Positions 7,153 to 15,053 of a DNA stretch of 64,000 nt are shown in pieces (position 1 is the first letter of the stretch; the number at the start of each line of letters is the position of its first letter). The stretch covers positions 62,001 through 126,000 of the forward strand of contig NZ_JAINVH010000010.1 of the NCBI RefSeq assembly GCF_020400825.1. The letters are read 5' to 3'. The notes under the pieces are model-generated. The model was not told the origin of the DNA. It worked only from the letters and a program-made list of their open reading frames with translations, and searched no databases. The stretch is from Streptomyces sp. HPF1205 (GTDB lineage: Bacteria > Actinomycetota > Actinomycetes > Streptomycetales > Streptomycetaceae). The position numbers and the translations under genes are program-made.

Positions 7153-7473
7153 TCAGTTCTGGTAAGGGCTGTGCTGCCCGCCCTGGCCGTGTCCCTGGGG
7201 AGCGGGCGCGCCCTGCTGCGGCTGCGCCGGCGGCTGGACCGCGCCCTGTGCCCGCAGCTGCTCCGCCTGCTCCTTGGGCAGGGCGTGCTCGGCGCCGCAG
7301 AAGGTGCACTGCGTCGAGTACTTCGTGCTGATCGGGAACAACGGCACGAAGAACAGCGTGAACTTGACCACGCGCTTCCTGAGCGTGTGCGCGGCCGGGT
7401 TGCCGCACACCGCGCAGAGCAGGGTGATCATGGCCAGCCGTTGCAGGTAGCTGCGGGTTCCAAAGATGATCAC
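7153..7473 (-). CDS. Zinc-ribbon domain protein
   Basis: 106 aa from GTG at 7473. It contains CAVCG, a hydrophobic patch (VVKFTLFFVPLFPIS) and CTFCG, i.e. two CxxC pairs about 35 residues apart, which should bind one zinc. The C-terminal third is a Q/P/G-rich tail (QPPAQPQQGAPAPQG). The family is a conserved actinobacterial zinc-ribbon protein of unknown role. The hydrophobic segment between the knuckles suggests membrane contact or a buried core. Confidence 0.75.
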   Translation of the reverse strand: MIIFGTRSYLQRLAMITLLCAVCGNPAAHTLRKRVVKFTLFFVPLFPISTKYSTQCTFCGAEHALPKEQAEQLRAQGAVQPPAQPQQGAPAPQGHGQGGQHSPYQN

Positions 7474-7621
7474 GGAAAAGTCGTCCCCCTCGTGTCGCGT
7501 GCCGCCCCTGTGGCCGCCGCCGTGGAGGAAGAGTCTGCCGTACCCGCCGCCGACCGCCGCCGCCGGGCCGCCCCGCACGGTGCCGGGCGGTTCCACGCGG
7601 TCCCGCGGTTGCGGCGGTCCG

Positions 7622-8569
7622 TCAGTTGGCGGACGAGGCGGCGGGCACGAACCGGGCCGGATTGCAGTACGGCAGGTCGCGGATGGAGCGGTCGGCGCAG
7701 AACCGGGCGATCAGGTCGCTGAGTTCGTCGCTGCGCTCCACGGGGACGAGGTGGTCCGCCTCCTTCACGGTGGTGAACCACGCGCCGCCGAGGCGGCGCG
7801 CGGTCTGCAGTCCCATGTGCGGCGGCGTCAGGGTGTCGTGCTCGCCGGTCAGGACGAGGGCGGGCACCGGCGGCACGGGGGCGGGAACGTACCAGTCGTG
7901 GCTCATCAGCCGGGTGTTGTGCTCGACGTCCATCCTGAGCCGGTCGGGACCGCGTTCCACGAACTGCCGGTACAGCAGCCGGGACACGGCCGCGTGCCTG
8001 CGCACCGGGCCGGTGCCGGGCGGCGACATGAAGCGGTCCACGAGGTCCCGCGCCAGTTCGCCGGTGCGGCCCTCGTCCAGCAGCCGCGTCCAGTGCGGTA
8101 CGCGGTCGGCGTAGTCGTCCGGGATGGCCACCGTCATCCCGACCAGGAGCAGCCGCCGGACCCGGTCGGGGTGGCGCTGGGCGAACCGCAGGCCCACCGC
8201 GCCGCCGAAGCACGCGCCGAGCAGGTTCACCCGTTCCAGACCGAGGTCGTCGAGCATGCCGCGGACGGCGTCGGCCAGGAAGTCGATGCCGTACCGGGCG
8301 GGCAGGAAGTCCGCGTCACCGTAACCGGGCAGGTCCACGGTCGTCACCGGGCCGAGCCCCAGCAGGGCGGGTTCGTGGCGCACCCAGGAGAAGCGGTCCT
8401 GGGAGGAACCGCCGAGCAGGACGAACGGCTCGGTGGCGCGGGCCCCGCGGCTCGCCGTTCGGCACACGTAGCCGAAGCCGCCGTGCGACAGCCGGCGTTC
8501 CTCGACGGCCACCGGGCCCGGGCCGTCCGAATCGGTCCGCAAACCGACCAAGGCCTCACTGATAGTCAT
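7622..8569 (-). CDS. Alpha/beta hydrolase with a cysteine nucleophile
   Basis: 315 aa. Fold landmarks: FVLLGGSSQDRFSW (oxyanion loop), VDLPGYGDAD, then the nucleophile elbow NLLGACFGGAVGL, the acid in LTGEHDTLTPP (Asp245) and the base in EADHLVPVE (His273). The elbow is G-A-C-F-G, so the usual serine is Cys120 (codon TGC), as in dienelactone hydrolases and some acyltransferases. Most relatives with this overall pattern have Ser. I chose ATG at 8569; an ATG ten-odd codons upstream also exists. It is divergent from the DUF4916 gene. Substrate unknown; a thioester or lactone or an acyl-transfer role would fit cysteine. Confidence 0.8.
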   Translation of the reverse strand: MTISEALVGLRTDSDGPGPVAVEERRLSHGGFGYVCRTASRGARATEPFVLLGGSSQDRFSWVRHEPALLGLGPVTTVDLPGYGDADFLPARYGIDFLADAVRGMLDDLGLERVNLLGACFGGAVGLRFAQRHPDRVRRLLLVGMTVAIPDDYADRVPHWTRLLDEGRTGELARDLVDRFMSPPGTGPVRRHAAVSRLLYRQFVERGPDRLRMDVEHNTRLMSHDWYVPAPVPPVPALVLTGEHDTLTPPHMGLQTARRLGGAWFTTVKEADHLVPVERSDELSDLIARFCADRSIRDLPYCNPARFVPAASSAN

Positions 8570-8731
8570 ACAGGGGTGCTCCAGAACATGCGGCGCGAAA
8601 CGACCCGTCATGCCTACCACAGCGCCGCGGCGGCGGCGCGCAGCGGCGGTTGCGAACATTCGGCCGCCGTGCGTCGTGGCGTGCGGGCGAGCGGGTGCTC
8701 GGGCCGGCGGCGCCCAACGTACGATCGGCCA

Positions 8732-9268
8732 ATGGCTGACACGACCGAAACCACGCCCGGCTGGCTCTCCCGCGACGAGCTGGAGTCGACGCGCGCCCGC
8801 ATGCCGATCCTCTACGTCGACGCCGTGCCCGTACGGGTGGACGACAGCGGGGAGGTCACCCACGTCGGCCTCCTGCTGCGCATCGGGCCGGACGGGACGG
8901 TCAGCCGTACCCTGGTCTCCGGCCGCGTCCTGCATCACGAGCGGGTCCGCGACGCGCTGCTGCGGCACCTGGAGAAGGACCTGGGCCCGGTCGCGCTGCC
9001 CCGGGTACCGGCCTCGCTGCAGCCGTTCACGGTCGCCGAGTACTTCCCGACCAAGGGCATCACGCCGTACCACGACCCCCGGCAGCACGCCGTGTCCCTC
9101 GCCTACGTGGTCCCGGTGGCGGGTGACTGCCGCCCGCGGCAGGACGCCCTCGACCTGGTCTGGCTCACCCCTCACGAGGCGTCGTCGCCGCAGTTGCAGC
9201 AGGAGATGCCCGGCGGGCAGGGAGTGCTGCTCAAGCAGGCCCTGGCGCACGTGGGCTGCCTGACCTGA
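8732..9268 (+). CDS. DUF4916 (NUDIX-like) protein
   Basis: 178 aa, full-length for the DUF4916 family. Segments seen are PGWLSRDELESTRARMPILYVDAVPVR, THVGLLLRIGPDG, RHLEKDLGP and LAYVVPVAGDC. The family has a NUDIX-like fold but the canonical GX5EX7REUXEEXGU box is not recognisable here, so catalytic activity is doubtful. It is widespread in actinobacteria with no assigned role. The ATG at 8732 has no clear ribosome site close by, which would fit a leaderless mRNA. Confidence 0.75.
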   Translation: MADTTETTPGWLSRDELESTRARMPILYVDAVPVRVDDSGEVTHVGLLLRIGPDGTVSRTLVSGRVLHHERVRDALLRHLEKDLGPVALPRVPASLQPFTVAEYFPTKGITPYHDPRQHAVSLAYVVPVAGDCRPRQDALDLVWLTPHEASSPQLQQEMPGGQGVLLKQALAHVGCLT

Positions 9269-9307
9269 GCGCGCGTACCGGCCGGGACCGGTGCGGGCCG
9301 GGGGCGG

Positions 9308-9625
9308 TCACCGCTTGTCGAGTCCGGTGATGACGGGGTCGCCCAGCGGGGCCTGCTCCGGGCTCAGGCCGGCGGTGCGCAGGGCGGAGGCCGCCAGTTC
9401 GCGGGCCGCCTCCTCGGCGGCCGGCGCCGTGTCGGCGGCGACCTCCAGGCGCAGGCTGAAGGCGTTCGTGCCGCCGTAGACCGTGAGGATGTCCAGGTCC
9501 TCGGCCTCGCCGAGGTCGGTGCCCTGCGGGTCGGCCGGCCGCAGCGCCCGCAGGAGCGCCTCGCGGGCCTGCTCGGTCGGCTCTTCGAGGAAGGTGCCCG
9601 GCACGGTGACGACATAGGTACTCAT
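9308..9625 (-). CDS. Conserved hypothetical protein (105 aa)
   Basis: A small acidic protein beginning MSTYVVTVPGTFLEE with alternating alpha/beta pattern (…LDILTVYGGTNAFSLRLEV, then an alanine-rich helix). No signal peptide, no membrane segment, no motif I recognise. A GGGAAGG site precedes ATG 9625. It follows the CYTH-CHAD gene on the same strand 92 bp downstream and may be co-transcribed with it. Confidence 0.65.
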   Translation of the reverse strand: MSTYVVTVPGTFLEEPTEQAREALLRALRPADPQGTDLGEAEDLDILTVYGGTNAFSLRLEVAADTAPAAEEAARELAASALRTAGLSPEQAPLGDPVITGLDKR

Positions 9626-9717
9626 GAGGGGAACGCCTTCCCGCTGTGGGCCGGGAAAACCCGGTCGGGCCGGGTACGGGCCCCGGCGGCGGGCCCCGCG
9701 CCGGTCGCGAAACGCCG

Positions 9718-11307
9718 TCAGGCGAACCGGACGAGTTTCCGCTTGCGGGCCCTGCGCCAGGCGGCCGGGAGGGCGGCGCGCGCTTCGAGGGCGAGCCGGT
9801 CCTGCAGTGCGTGCAGGCGGCCGTGGGCGTACGTGTCCTGGCCGGCGGCCCGGGCCCGGGCCGCCAGGTCCAGCAGTTCGGCGCGGGCCACCACGGCGTC
9901 CTGGTGTTCGCCCAGCAGTCCCTGCAGTGCCTTGGTGCGCTTGCGCAGCCGCTTAGCGCGCTTGCCCCCGTAGGGTTCGGCGGTCTCGGCGGTGTGGCGG
10001 GCGCGTCTGGCGGCCTTGCGGGCGCTGTGCAGCGCCCGGTCCCGCTCGGGGCCCGGCTCGGCCCGCCGCACGGCGGCCATCCGCCGCTTCAGCCGCCGAC
10101 GGTCCCCGGCCGCGGCCTTGCTCAGGTGCTCGGCGGCCGGCTTGCGGGCCCTGCCCTCGCGCAGCGGCGGGTTGTTCACCAGGTCCTCCAGGGCGTCGAG
10201 CAGCGCGGCGAAGCGCCGGCTGTCCAGGGCCGCGACCGCGGCCCGCCGGCCCTCCGCGTGCCGGGCGCGCTCCTCGTCGCGCAGGAGTGCGGCGAAGCCG
10301 GGGTCGGCGGGGCCGCGCAGGGCGCGTCCCTGGTCGTACAGGCGTTCCGCGAGCACCTCGTGGTCGCGCGCGGGGCCCAGCGCGCGGGTCAGCCGGCGCA
10401 GCTCGGCGGCGACCGGCTCGGTGCGGCCGCGGTCCAGGAGGCGCCGGTGGCCGCGCAGCAGGCTGCGCAGGCGGCGCGCGGTGGAACGCATCCGGTGCAC
10501 GGCGTCGGGCTCGTCGGCGCGCACCGCCGCGTCCAGCGACAGCAGGACCCTCACCTGGTCCCGGAGCCTGGTCGCGACGGCCTCGCCCGCCGAGCCGCGG
10601 CCCCAGGCGTTCACCGGCGGCACGGGACCGAAGTCGGGGGGCAGCACGGGCGCGAGCGCGTGGCCGAGCTTGCGCGGATGCGGTGACGGCCGCCAGCCGG
10701 CCGCCCGCAGCTCGCGGGCGGCGGCGCGCAGCAGCTTCGCGTCGCCGGCGTCCGTCTCGATCTCCACCTCTGACCAGTGGCTGAGCCGGGTGCTGGTGCC
10801 GCCGGACCGGACGGGCGCGCCCTCGGGGGCGGGGCGGCCGGGCCGCAGCCGTTCGGTACCCAGGATCTGCGCGTCGACCTCGTCCTGGGCGACCTCCGCG
10901 AGCCGGCGGCCACGCTCGTCCAGCATGCTGTGGCGGGTGCGGTGGGTGCGCACGTGCGCGACCGGCGTCAGCTCGGCGCCGCGGGCGTACGCCGCGACCC
11001 CGCGGTACAGCTCCGCGGGCACCCCCGCGGGCCGGGTCCCGCCCGGCGGCACGTGGAGCTCCAGGCGCTCGCCGCCGGCGCCGGGGAGCTTCAGGTGCCA
11101 GCCCTCGTCGTGGCCTCCGCCGCGCCGGCGCAGGGTGATGCCGTGCGCCAGCAGCCGCAGGTCCGCCGTGTCGTAGTAGACGGCGTCCAGTTCCTCGGGC
11201 TCCTCGGCCCGCACCCGCGCCACACCGGGTACCCGTCGCAGCAGGGCGGGGTCGAGGACGCCGGGTCCTTCGAATGTCGCTTCCTGTTCGATGTGGGTGG
11301 TGGTCAT
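9718..11307 (-). CDS. CYTH and CHAD domain protein
   Basis: 529 aa. Residues 1 to about 210 form the CYTH (triphosphate tunnel) domain: EQEATFEGP near the start, LDAVYYDTADLRLL, ITLRRR, WHLKLPG, WSEVEIE. The remainder is a CHAD domain: helices rich in His/Arg/Lys (VHRMRSTARRLRSLLRG, ALGPARDHEVLAERL, HSARKAARRARHTAE). CYTH domains hydrolyse or bind triphosphates and CHAD domains bind polyphosphate, so a role in polyphosphate/triphosphate metabolism is likely. The ExExK signature is partly altered (EQEAT). Start chosen at ATG 11307; an upstream ATG at 11340 is possible. Confidence 0.88.
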   Translation of the reverse strand: MTTTHIEQEATFEGPGVLDPALLRRVPGVARVRAEEPEELDAVYYDTADLRLLAHGITLRRRGGGHDEGWHLKLPGAGGERLELHVPPGGTRPAGVPAELYRGVAAYARGAELTPVAHVRTHRTRHSMLDERGRRLAEVAQDEVDAQILGTERLRPGRPAPEGAPVRSGGTSTRLSHWSEVEIETDAGDAKLLRAAARELRAAGWRPSPHPRKLGHALAPVLPPDFGPVPPVNAWGRGSAGEAVATRLRDQVRVLLSLDAAVRADEPDAVHRMRSTARRLRSLLRGHRRLLDRGRTEPVAAELRRLTRALGPARDHEVLAERLYDQGRALRGPADPGFAALLRDEERARHAEGRRAAVAALDSRRFAALLDALEDLVNNPPLREGRARKPAAEHLSKAAAGDRRRLKRRMAAVRRAEPGPERDRALHSARKAARRARHTAETAEPYGGKRAKRLRKRTKALQGLLGEHQDAVVARAELLDLAARARAAGQDTYAHGRLHALQDRLALEARAALPAAWRRARKRKLVRFA

Positions 11308-11435
11308 ACCGGTCCGGCTGCCCGCCCCGGGGCCGGTCATGCCCGGTCCGCGACCCTGTGTGCGCGGGACGCTACGGGCGGCCGGGCGGCCCCGGGCGCG
11401 GGTGGCGGCGGTACGGGCGGACGGCCCCGGGCGGC

Positions 11436-12125
11436 TCAGCCGAGCGCGTCCGGCCCGCGCAGCACGCTGCCGTCCAGGCGGGCCAGGAGGTCGGCCGGTC
11501 CTTCGTAGATCCCGGTCATGCCCGCGCGGGCCAGTTCCTCGCGTGCCCATCCGCCGGTGAGCAGGCCGACGCACCGCACACCGGCCCGGCCGGCGGCCTC
11601 GGCGTCCCAGACCGTGTCGCCGACGAACACCGCGCGGGCCGCGGGCACCCCCGCGCGCTCCAGCGCCCGGCCGACCAGATCGGGCGAGGGCTTACTGGCC
11701 TCCACGTCGTCGGCGGTGGTCGCCGCGTCGATCACGTCGTCGGCGCCCAGGGCGGCGCGCATCACCCGCAGTTCCTCGTCCTTGGCGGAGCTGGCCAGGA
11801 CGATCCGCCAGCCGCGTTTCGCGCAGGCCCGCAGCAGGTCCGCCGCGCCTTCGAGGGGCGCGAGGCGGGACCAGTACTGGGCGTACAGCGCGTCGTGGGC
11901 CGCGCTCAGCGCCCCGTCGGCGCCGCGGTCGCGGTCCTCGCCGAGCAGCCGGTCGAGGAGGTGGTCGCTGCCCATGCCGATGCTGCGGTGCACCACTGCG
12001 GTCGGGACGATGTGCCCGCGCTGGCGCAGCGCCTCCCACCAGGCCACGGTGTGCAGGTGGACGGTGTCCATCAACGTGCCGTCGACGTCGAACAGCACCG
12101 CCGCGTCCTTCGTGCGCGCGTTCAC
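11436..12125 (-). CDS. HAD-superfamily phosphatase
   Basis: 229 aa from GTG 12125 with an AGGGAGG ribosome site. HAD motifs: LFDVDGTLMDT (motif I), VLASSAKDEE (motif II Ser), KPSPDLVGRAL (motif III Lys) and VFVGDTVWDAEAA (motif IV Asp). The C1 cap helix bundle follows motif I, as in phosphoglycolate phosphatase/beta-PGM-like enzymes. Substrate not deducible. Divergent from the DUF2795 gene across a gap with possible stress-sigma promoters. Confidence 0.88.
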   Translation of the reverse strand: MNARTKDAAVLFDVDGTLMDTVHLHTVAWWEALRQRGHIVPTAVVHRSIGMGSDHLLDRLLGEDRDRGADGALSAAHDALYAQYWSRLAPLEGAADLLRACAKRGWRIVLASSAKDEELRVMRAALGADDVIDAATTADDVEASKPSPDLVGRALERAGVPAARAVFVGDTVWDAEAAGRAGVRCVGLLTGGWAREELARAGMTGIYEGPADLLARLDGSVLRGPDALG

Positions 12126-12180
12126 CGGAACCTCCCTGATCGAGTGCTGTGCGGGTACCCGGGGAGCCGCCGCGTACTCC

Positions 12181-12205
12181 GTTTCGGGGCGGGGGGTCCG
12201 GGTAG
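12181..12205 (+). promoter_or_regulatory. Possible sigma-B-type promoter of the DUF2795 gene
   Basis: GTTT at 12181-12184 and GGGTAG at 12200-12205 with a 15-nt spacer match the GTTT-N14-16-GGGTAY pattern of streptomycete SigB-group promoters. The start codon is 42 nt downstream. The match is short and the region G-rich. Confidence 0.35.
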
Positions 12206-12246
12206 CCGCAGGACACCCCAAAGCACCACACGGGAGGCAGCAGCCC

Positions 12247-12657
12247 ATGACGGACCAGGGAACCAACAAGACGGGCTTCGCCCGGGACGACGAGCTCAAG
12301 CGGGAGATGCAGGGCGAGCTGAAGGCGAACCGGGCGGTGCGCTCGGAGGAGGCGTACGAGCCGCAGCCCTCCGGCGAGGACCAGCCGCTCGCCGAGGTCG
12401 CCCGTACGGTACCGGGCGCCGGCACCCCCTCGGGGATGACCCCCGAGGGCGTGACGGTACGCAGCGAACTGGCGAGGCATCTCGACCGCAGCGTCTTCCC
12501 GGCCCGCCGTTCCGGTCTTCTCGGCTCCCTCCACCGCCATCAGGCCCCCGACGCGCTCGTGGAGCGGGTGACCGCCCTCCCGCCGGACGAGAAGTACCCC
12601 AACGTCCAGGCGGTGGTCAGGGCCCTGGGCTACGGGGTCGAGGACCGCAGGGACTGA
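12247..12657 (+). CDS. DUF2795 protein
   Basis: 136 aa, hydrophilic. The N-terminal half is disordered and charged (TGFARDDELKREMQGELKAN). The C-terminal half is the DUF2795 helical domain: ELARHLDRSVFPARRSGLL, ALVERVTALPPDEKYPNVQAVVRALGY. DUF2795 proteins are small actinobacterial proteins of unknown role, often under stress sigma control. Start ATG 12247 after GGGAGGCAG. Confidence 0.8.
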   Translation: MTDQGTNKTGFARDDELKREMQGELKANRAVRSEEAYEPQPSGEDQPLAEVARTVPGAGTPSGMTPEGVTVRSELARHLDRSVFPARRSGLLGSLHRHQAPDALVERVTALPPDEKYPNVQAVVRALGYGVEDRRD

Positions 12658-12699
12658 ACCGCGGCGGGAGCCGGCCGCGCCCGGCCCCGCGAACCCGCG

Positions 12700-12734
12700 G
12701 CCCGGTCCCGGCGCCGGTGGCGGCCGGACCGGGC
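12700..12734. terminator. Possible terminator hairpin
   Basis: A 9-bp inverted repeat, GCCCGGTCC (12700-12708) and GGACCGGGC (12726-12734), with a 17-nt spacer, in the gap between the convergent DUF2795 and hydrolase genes. Confidence 0.45.
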
Positions 12735-12757
12735 GGGCGAGGCAGCGCGGCCCGCGC

Positions 12758-14068
12758 TCAGCGGAACGGGCGCACGCCCGGCAGCCGCGGAAGGCCGCCG
12801 TCGTGGGGGCCGCGGCCCGCGCCGCCGCGCAGCCACCGGTCGAAGAAGGCGGCCAGGAGCGCGCGTTCGGCGGTAACGGCGCGCCGCACGCCGATCGTCC
12901 CGGTGTTGCCGCGGACCGTCGCCGCCGGCAGCCCCAGCAGCCGGGCGATCTGCGGCACCAGCGGCTCGGCGTCGGTGAACGTGCCGTGCTCCGCGCCGCG
13001 CAGCGTCACACCCGACCGAAGGCCCGGGCGGCTGCGCCGCCACAGCGCGTCCCAGGAGGGCACGGTGCCGCGGGTGTTGCCGTCCTTGCCGACCAGCAGG
13101 AAGGGCCGGTCCAGGCCGTCGGCCGCGACCGGGGAGAGGTAGCCGCGGTCGGGGTCGTTCTGCACGTACGCGAGCACGCCGTCGAAGTTCGCGCCCGCCG
13201 CGAGGCGGGGGTCGTCGTGCATGGCCTGCAACGCGGTGAACCCGCCCGCGGAGTGGCCGAACATGCCGGTGCGGCCGAAGTCGGCGGCCGCGCGCAGCCG
13301 CGGCGGCAGGGCGTCCGGCAGCGCGTCCAGGACGAACCGCGTGTCGGCGACGCGCACGTCCATCGTCTTCTTCAGCAGCGCCGCGACCTTCACCGGGTCG
13401 GGGTGCTCGGGGTCGGGCACGGCTCGCGCGTACTCCTCGGGCAGCACGGTGTGCGCGACCCGTCCGTCCGGGAACTCGACGGCCGTCGCGTCATAGGTGT
13501 GGTCGACGGTGACCACCGTGTAGCCGCGCGAGGCCAGGTCGTCGACGAGGGTCGCGTTCCACGAGCGCGGGTCGCCCGCGCCGGGCGAGTAGAGCACGAC
13601 CGGGTGCGGGCCCGGTGCAGGGGGCGCGCCCAGGTGCGCGTGCGTACGGGTGGCGGCCCAGTCGACGCGGCCGGCGGGGATGCCGGAGAGGTTGTTGAGC
13701 GCGTCGAACCCGGCGGCCTCGCCGGGCAGCATCTGCGGGGCGAGCCGGTGGCGGCCGGCCTCCAGGGCCGGGTACCGCACGCTCACCATCAGCTCGCGCC
13801 GGCGCTCCCCCGCCACCCATGGATCCGGCCGCGCGGTGTCCACCAGCCGCAGCGCCACCGTGCCCACGGGGTACGGGCCGCCGGGCGCGGGCAGCCGCAC
13901 ACGCACCCGGCCGGGAGCGCCCTCGCGCCCGGCCGAAGGTGCCGCGGAGGAGGGCGACGGAGACGCGGGCGACGGGCGCGCCGCGAGGGCCCGCGCGGGT
14001 ACCGCGGCCGTGACGGCGGAGGCGGCGGCCGCCGCGGCCGAGGTGAGGACGACCCTGCGAGTGGGCAC
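12758..14068 (-). CDS. Exported alpha/beta hydrolase (PAF-acetylhydrolase/lipase-like)
   Basis: 436 aa from GTG 14068, preceded by AAGGAG. N-terminus PTRRVVLTSAAAAAASAV is a twin-arginine-like signal, followed by an S/P/A linker to about residue 50. Catalytic features are HPVVLYSPGAGDPRSW (oxyanion loop), FGHSAGGFTAL (nucleophile Ser in GHSAG) and late Asp and His in GKDGN and GAEHGTF. The layout resembles the platelet-activating-factor acetylhydrolase isoform II/chlorophyllase-type lipases of streptomycetes. Esterase activity is likely; substrate unknown. Confidence 0.82.
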   Translation of the reverse strand: MPTRRVVLTSAAAAAASAVTAAVPARALAARPSPASPSPSSAAPSAGREGAPGRVRVRLPAPGGPYPVGTVALRLVDTARPDPWVAGERRRELMVSVRYPALEAGRHRLAPQMLPGEAAGFDALNNLSGIPAGRVDWAATRTHAHLGAPPAPGPHPVVLYSPGAGDPRSWNATLVDDLASRGYTVVTVDHTYDATAVEFPDGRVAHTVLPEEYARAVPDPEHPDPVKVAALLKKTMDVRVADTRFVLDALPDALPPRLRAAADFGRTGMFGHSAGGFTALQAMHDDPRLAAGANFDGVLAYVQNDPDRGYLSPVAADGLDRPFLLVGKDGNTRGTVPSWDALWRRSRPGLRSGVTLRGAEHGTFTDAEPLVPQIARLLGLPAATVRGNTGTIGVRRAVTAERALLAAFFDRWLRGGAGRGPHDGGLPRLPGVRPFR

Positions 14069-14309
14069 GGTTGCTCCTTGGGGTGGACGGACGTCGAGGA
14101 CGCGGTGCGGACGCTCGGATGTTCCGGCTACCAGCCTCTGCGCCGGCCGCGCCCCGTCCCATCCGGCTGGCCGGTGTGCCGGTCCTGGGGAAAACCCGTG
14201 GGCGCCGTCCCGCCCGTCCCGCCTGTCGCGGATTGGGCCGATCGGGCGTTCGGGCGGACTTGCCCCGGGACCGGCATGCGGGCGGGGCGGGCCGGGCACA
14301 AGCTGCGAC

Positions 14310-15053
14310 ATGACGGAGATCGGCCTGCCCTCGGGAGTGCGTGCCTGCCTTTTCGACCTCGACGGGGTGCTGACGCCCACCGCGCTGGTGCACTCCGCGG
14401 CCTGGAAGGAGACGTTCGACGAGTTCCTGCGCAAGCTGCAGGGCGCGGACTTCCGCCCGTTCGACCCGGTGGAGGACTACGACCGGTACGTGGACGGCCG
14501 CCCGCGGGCGGACGGAGTGCGCACCTTCCTGGCCTCGCGGGACATCGAGCTGCCCGAGGGCGAGGAGGACGACCCGCCGGACCGCAACACGGTGCACGGC
14601 CTGGGCAACCGCAAGAACGCCCTCGTGGTGGCGAAGATCAGGACCGAGGGGGTGCGGCCCTACCCCGGCTCGGTGCGGTACCTGGAGGCGGTACGCGACG
14701 CCGGCCTGCGTACCGCCTGCGTCTCCTCCAGCGCGAACGCGCACGACGTCCTGGTCTCCGCCGGGATCGAGAACCTGATCGACACCAGGATCGACGGACT
14801 GACGGCCCTGGACCGGGGTCTGCGCGGCAAGCCGCAGCCGGACACCTTCCTGGAGGCCGCGCACGACCTCGGGCTCGCCCCGGAACAGGCCGCGGTGTTC
14901 GAGGACGCGCTGGTCGGCATGGACGCGGGCCGGGCCGGGCGGTTCGGCTACGTCGTCGGCGTCGACCGGGTGGGACAGGCCGAGGAACTGCGCAGGCACG
15001 GGGCCGACACGGTGGTCACCGACCTGGCCGACCTGATCGGGGTGACGCCGTGA
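14310..15053 (+). CDS. pgmB: Beta-phosphoglucomutase-family hydrolase
   Basis: 247 aa. HAD motif I is CLFDLDGVLTPTALVHSAAW with the mutase/phosphatase Asp pair; then VSSSANA (motif II), GKPQPDTFLEAA (motif III) and VFEDALVGMDAGRAG (motif IV). The cap has the HGLGNRKN segment of beta-PGM relatives. It converts beta-glucose 1-phosphate to glucose 6-phosphate. The downstream GH65 phosphorylase gene overlaps it by GTGA, and that enzyme class releases beta-glucose 1-phosphate, so the two form one pathway. Confidence 0.9.
   Translation: MTEIGLPSGVRACLFDLDGVLTPTALVHSAAWKETFDEFLRKLQGADFRPFDPVEDYDRYVDGRPRADGVRTFLASRDIELPEGEEDDPPDRNTVHGLGNRKNALVVAKIRTEGVRPYPGSVRYLEAVRDAGLRTACVSSSANAHDVLVSAGIENLIDTRIDGLTALDRGLRGKPQPDTFLEAAHDLGLAPEQAAVFEDALVGMDAGRAGRFGYVVGVDRVGQAEELRRHGADTVVTDLADLIGVTP

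Noticed and set aside
12803..15049. Upstream extension of the GH65 reading frame by about 750 codons
   Set aside because: The extension is antisense to a clear hydrolase and out of frame with pgmB. The GTGA overlap at 15050 and the start of GH65 homology (DPAFTVTPWTLRE) fix the start.
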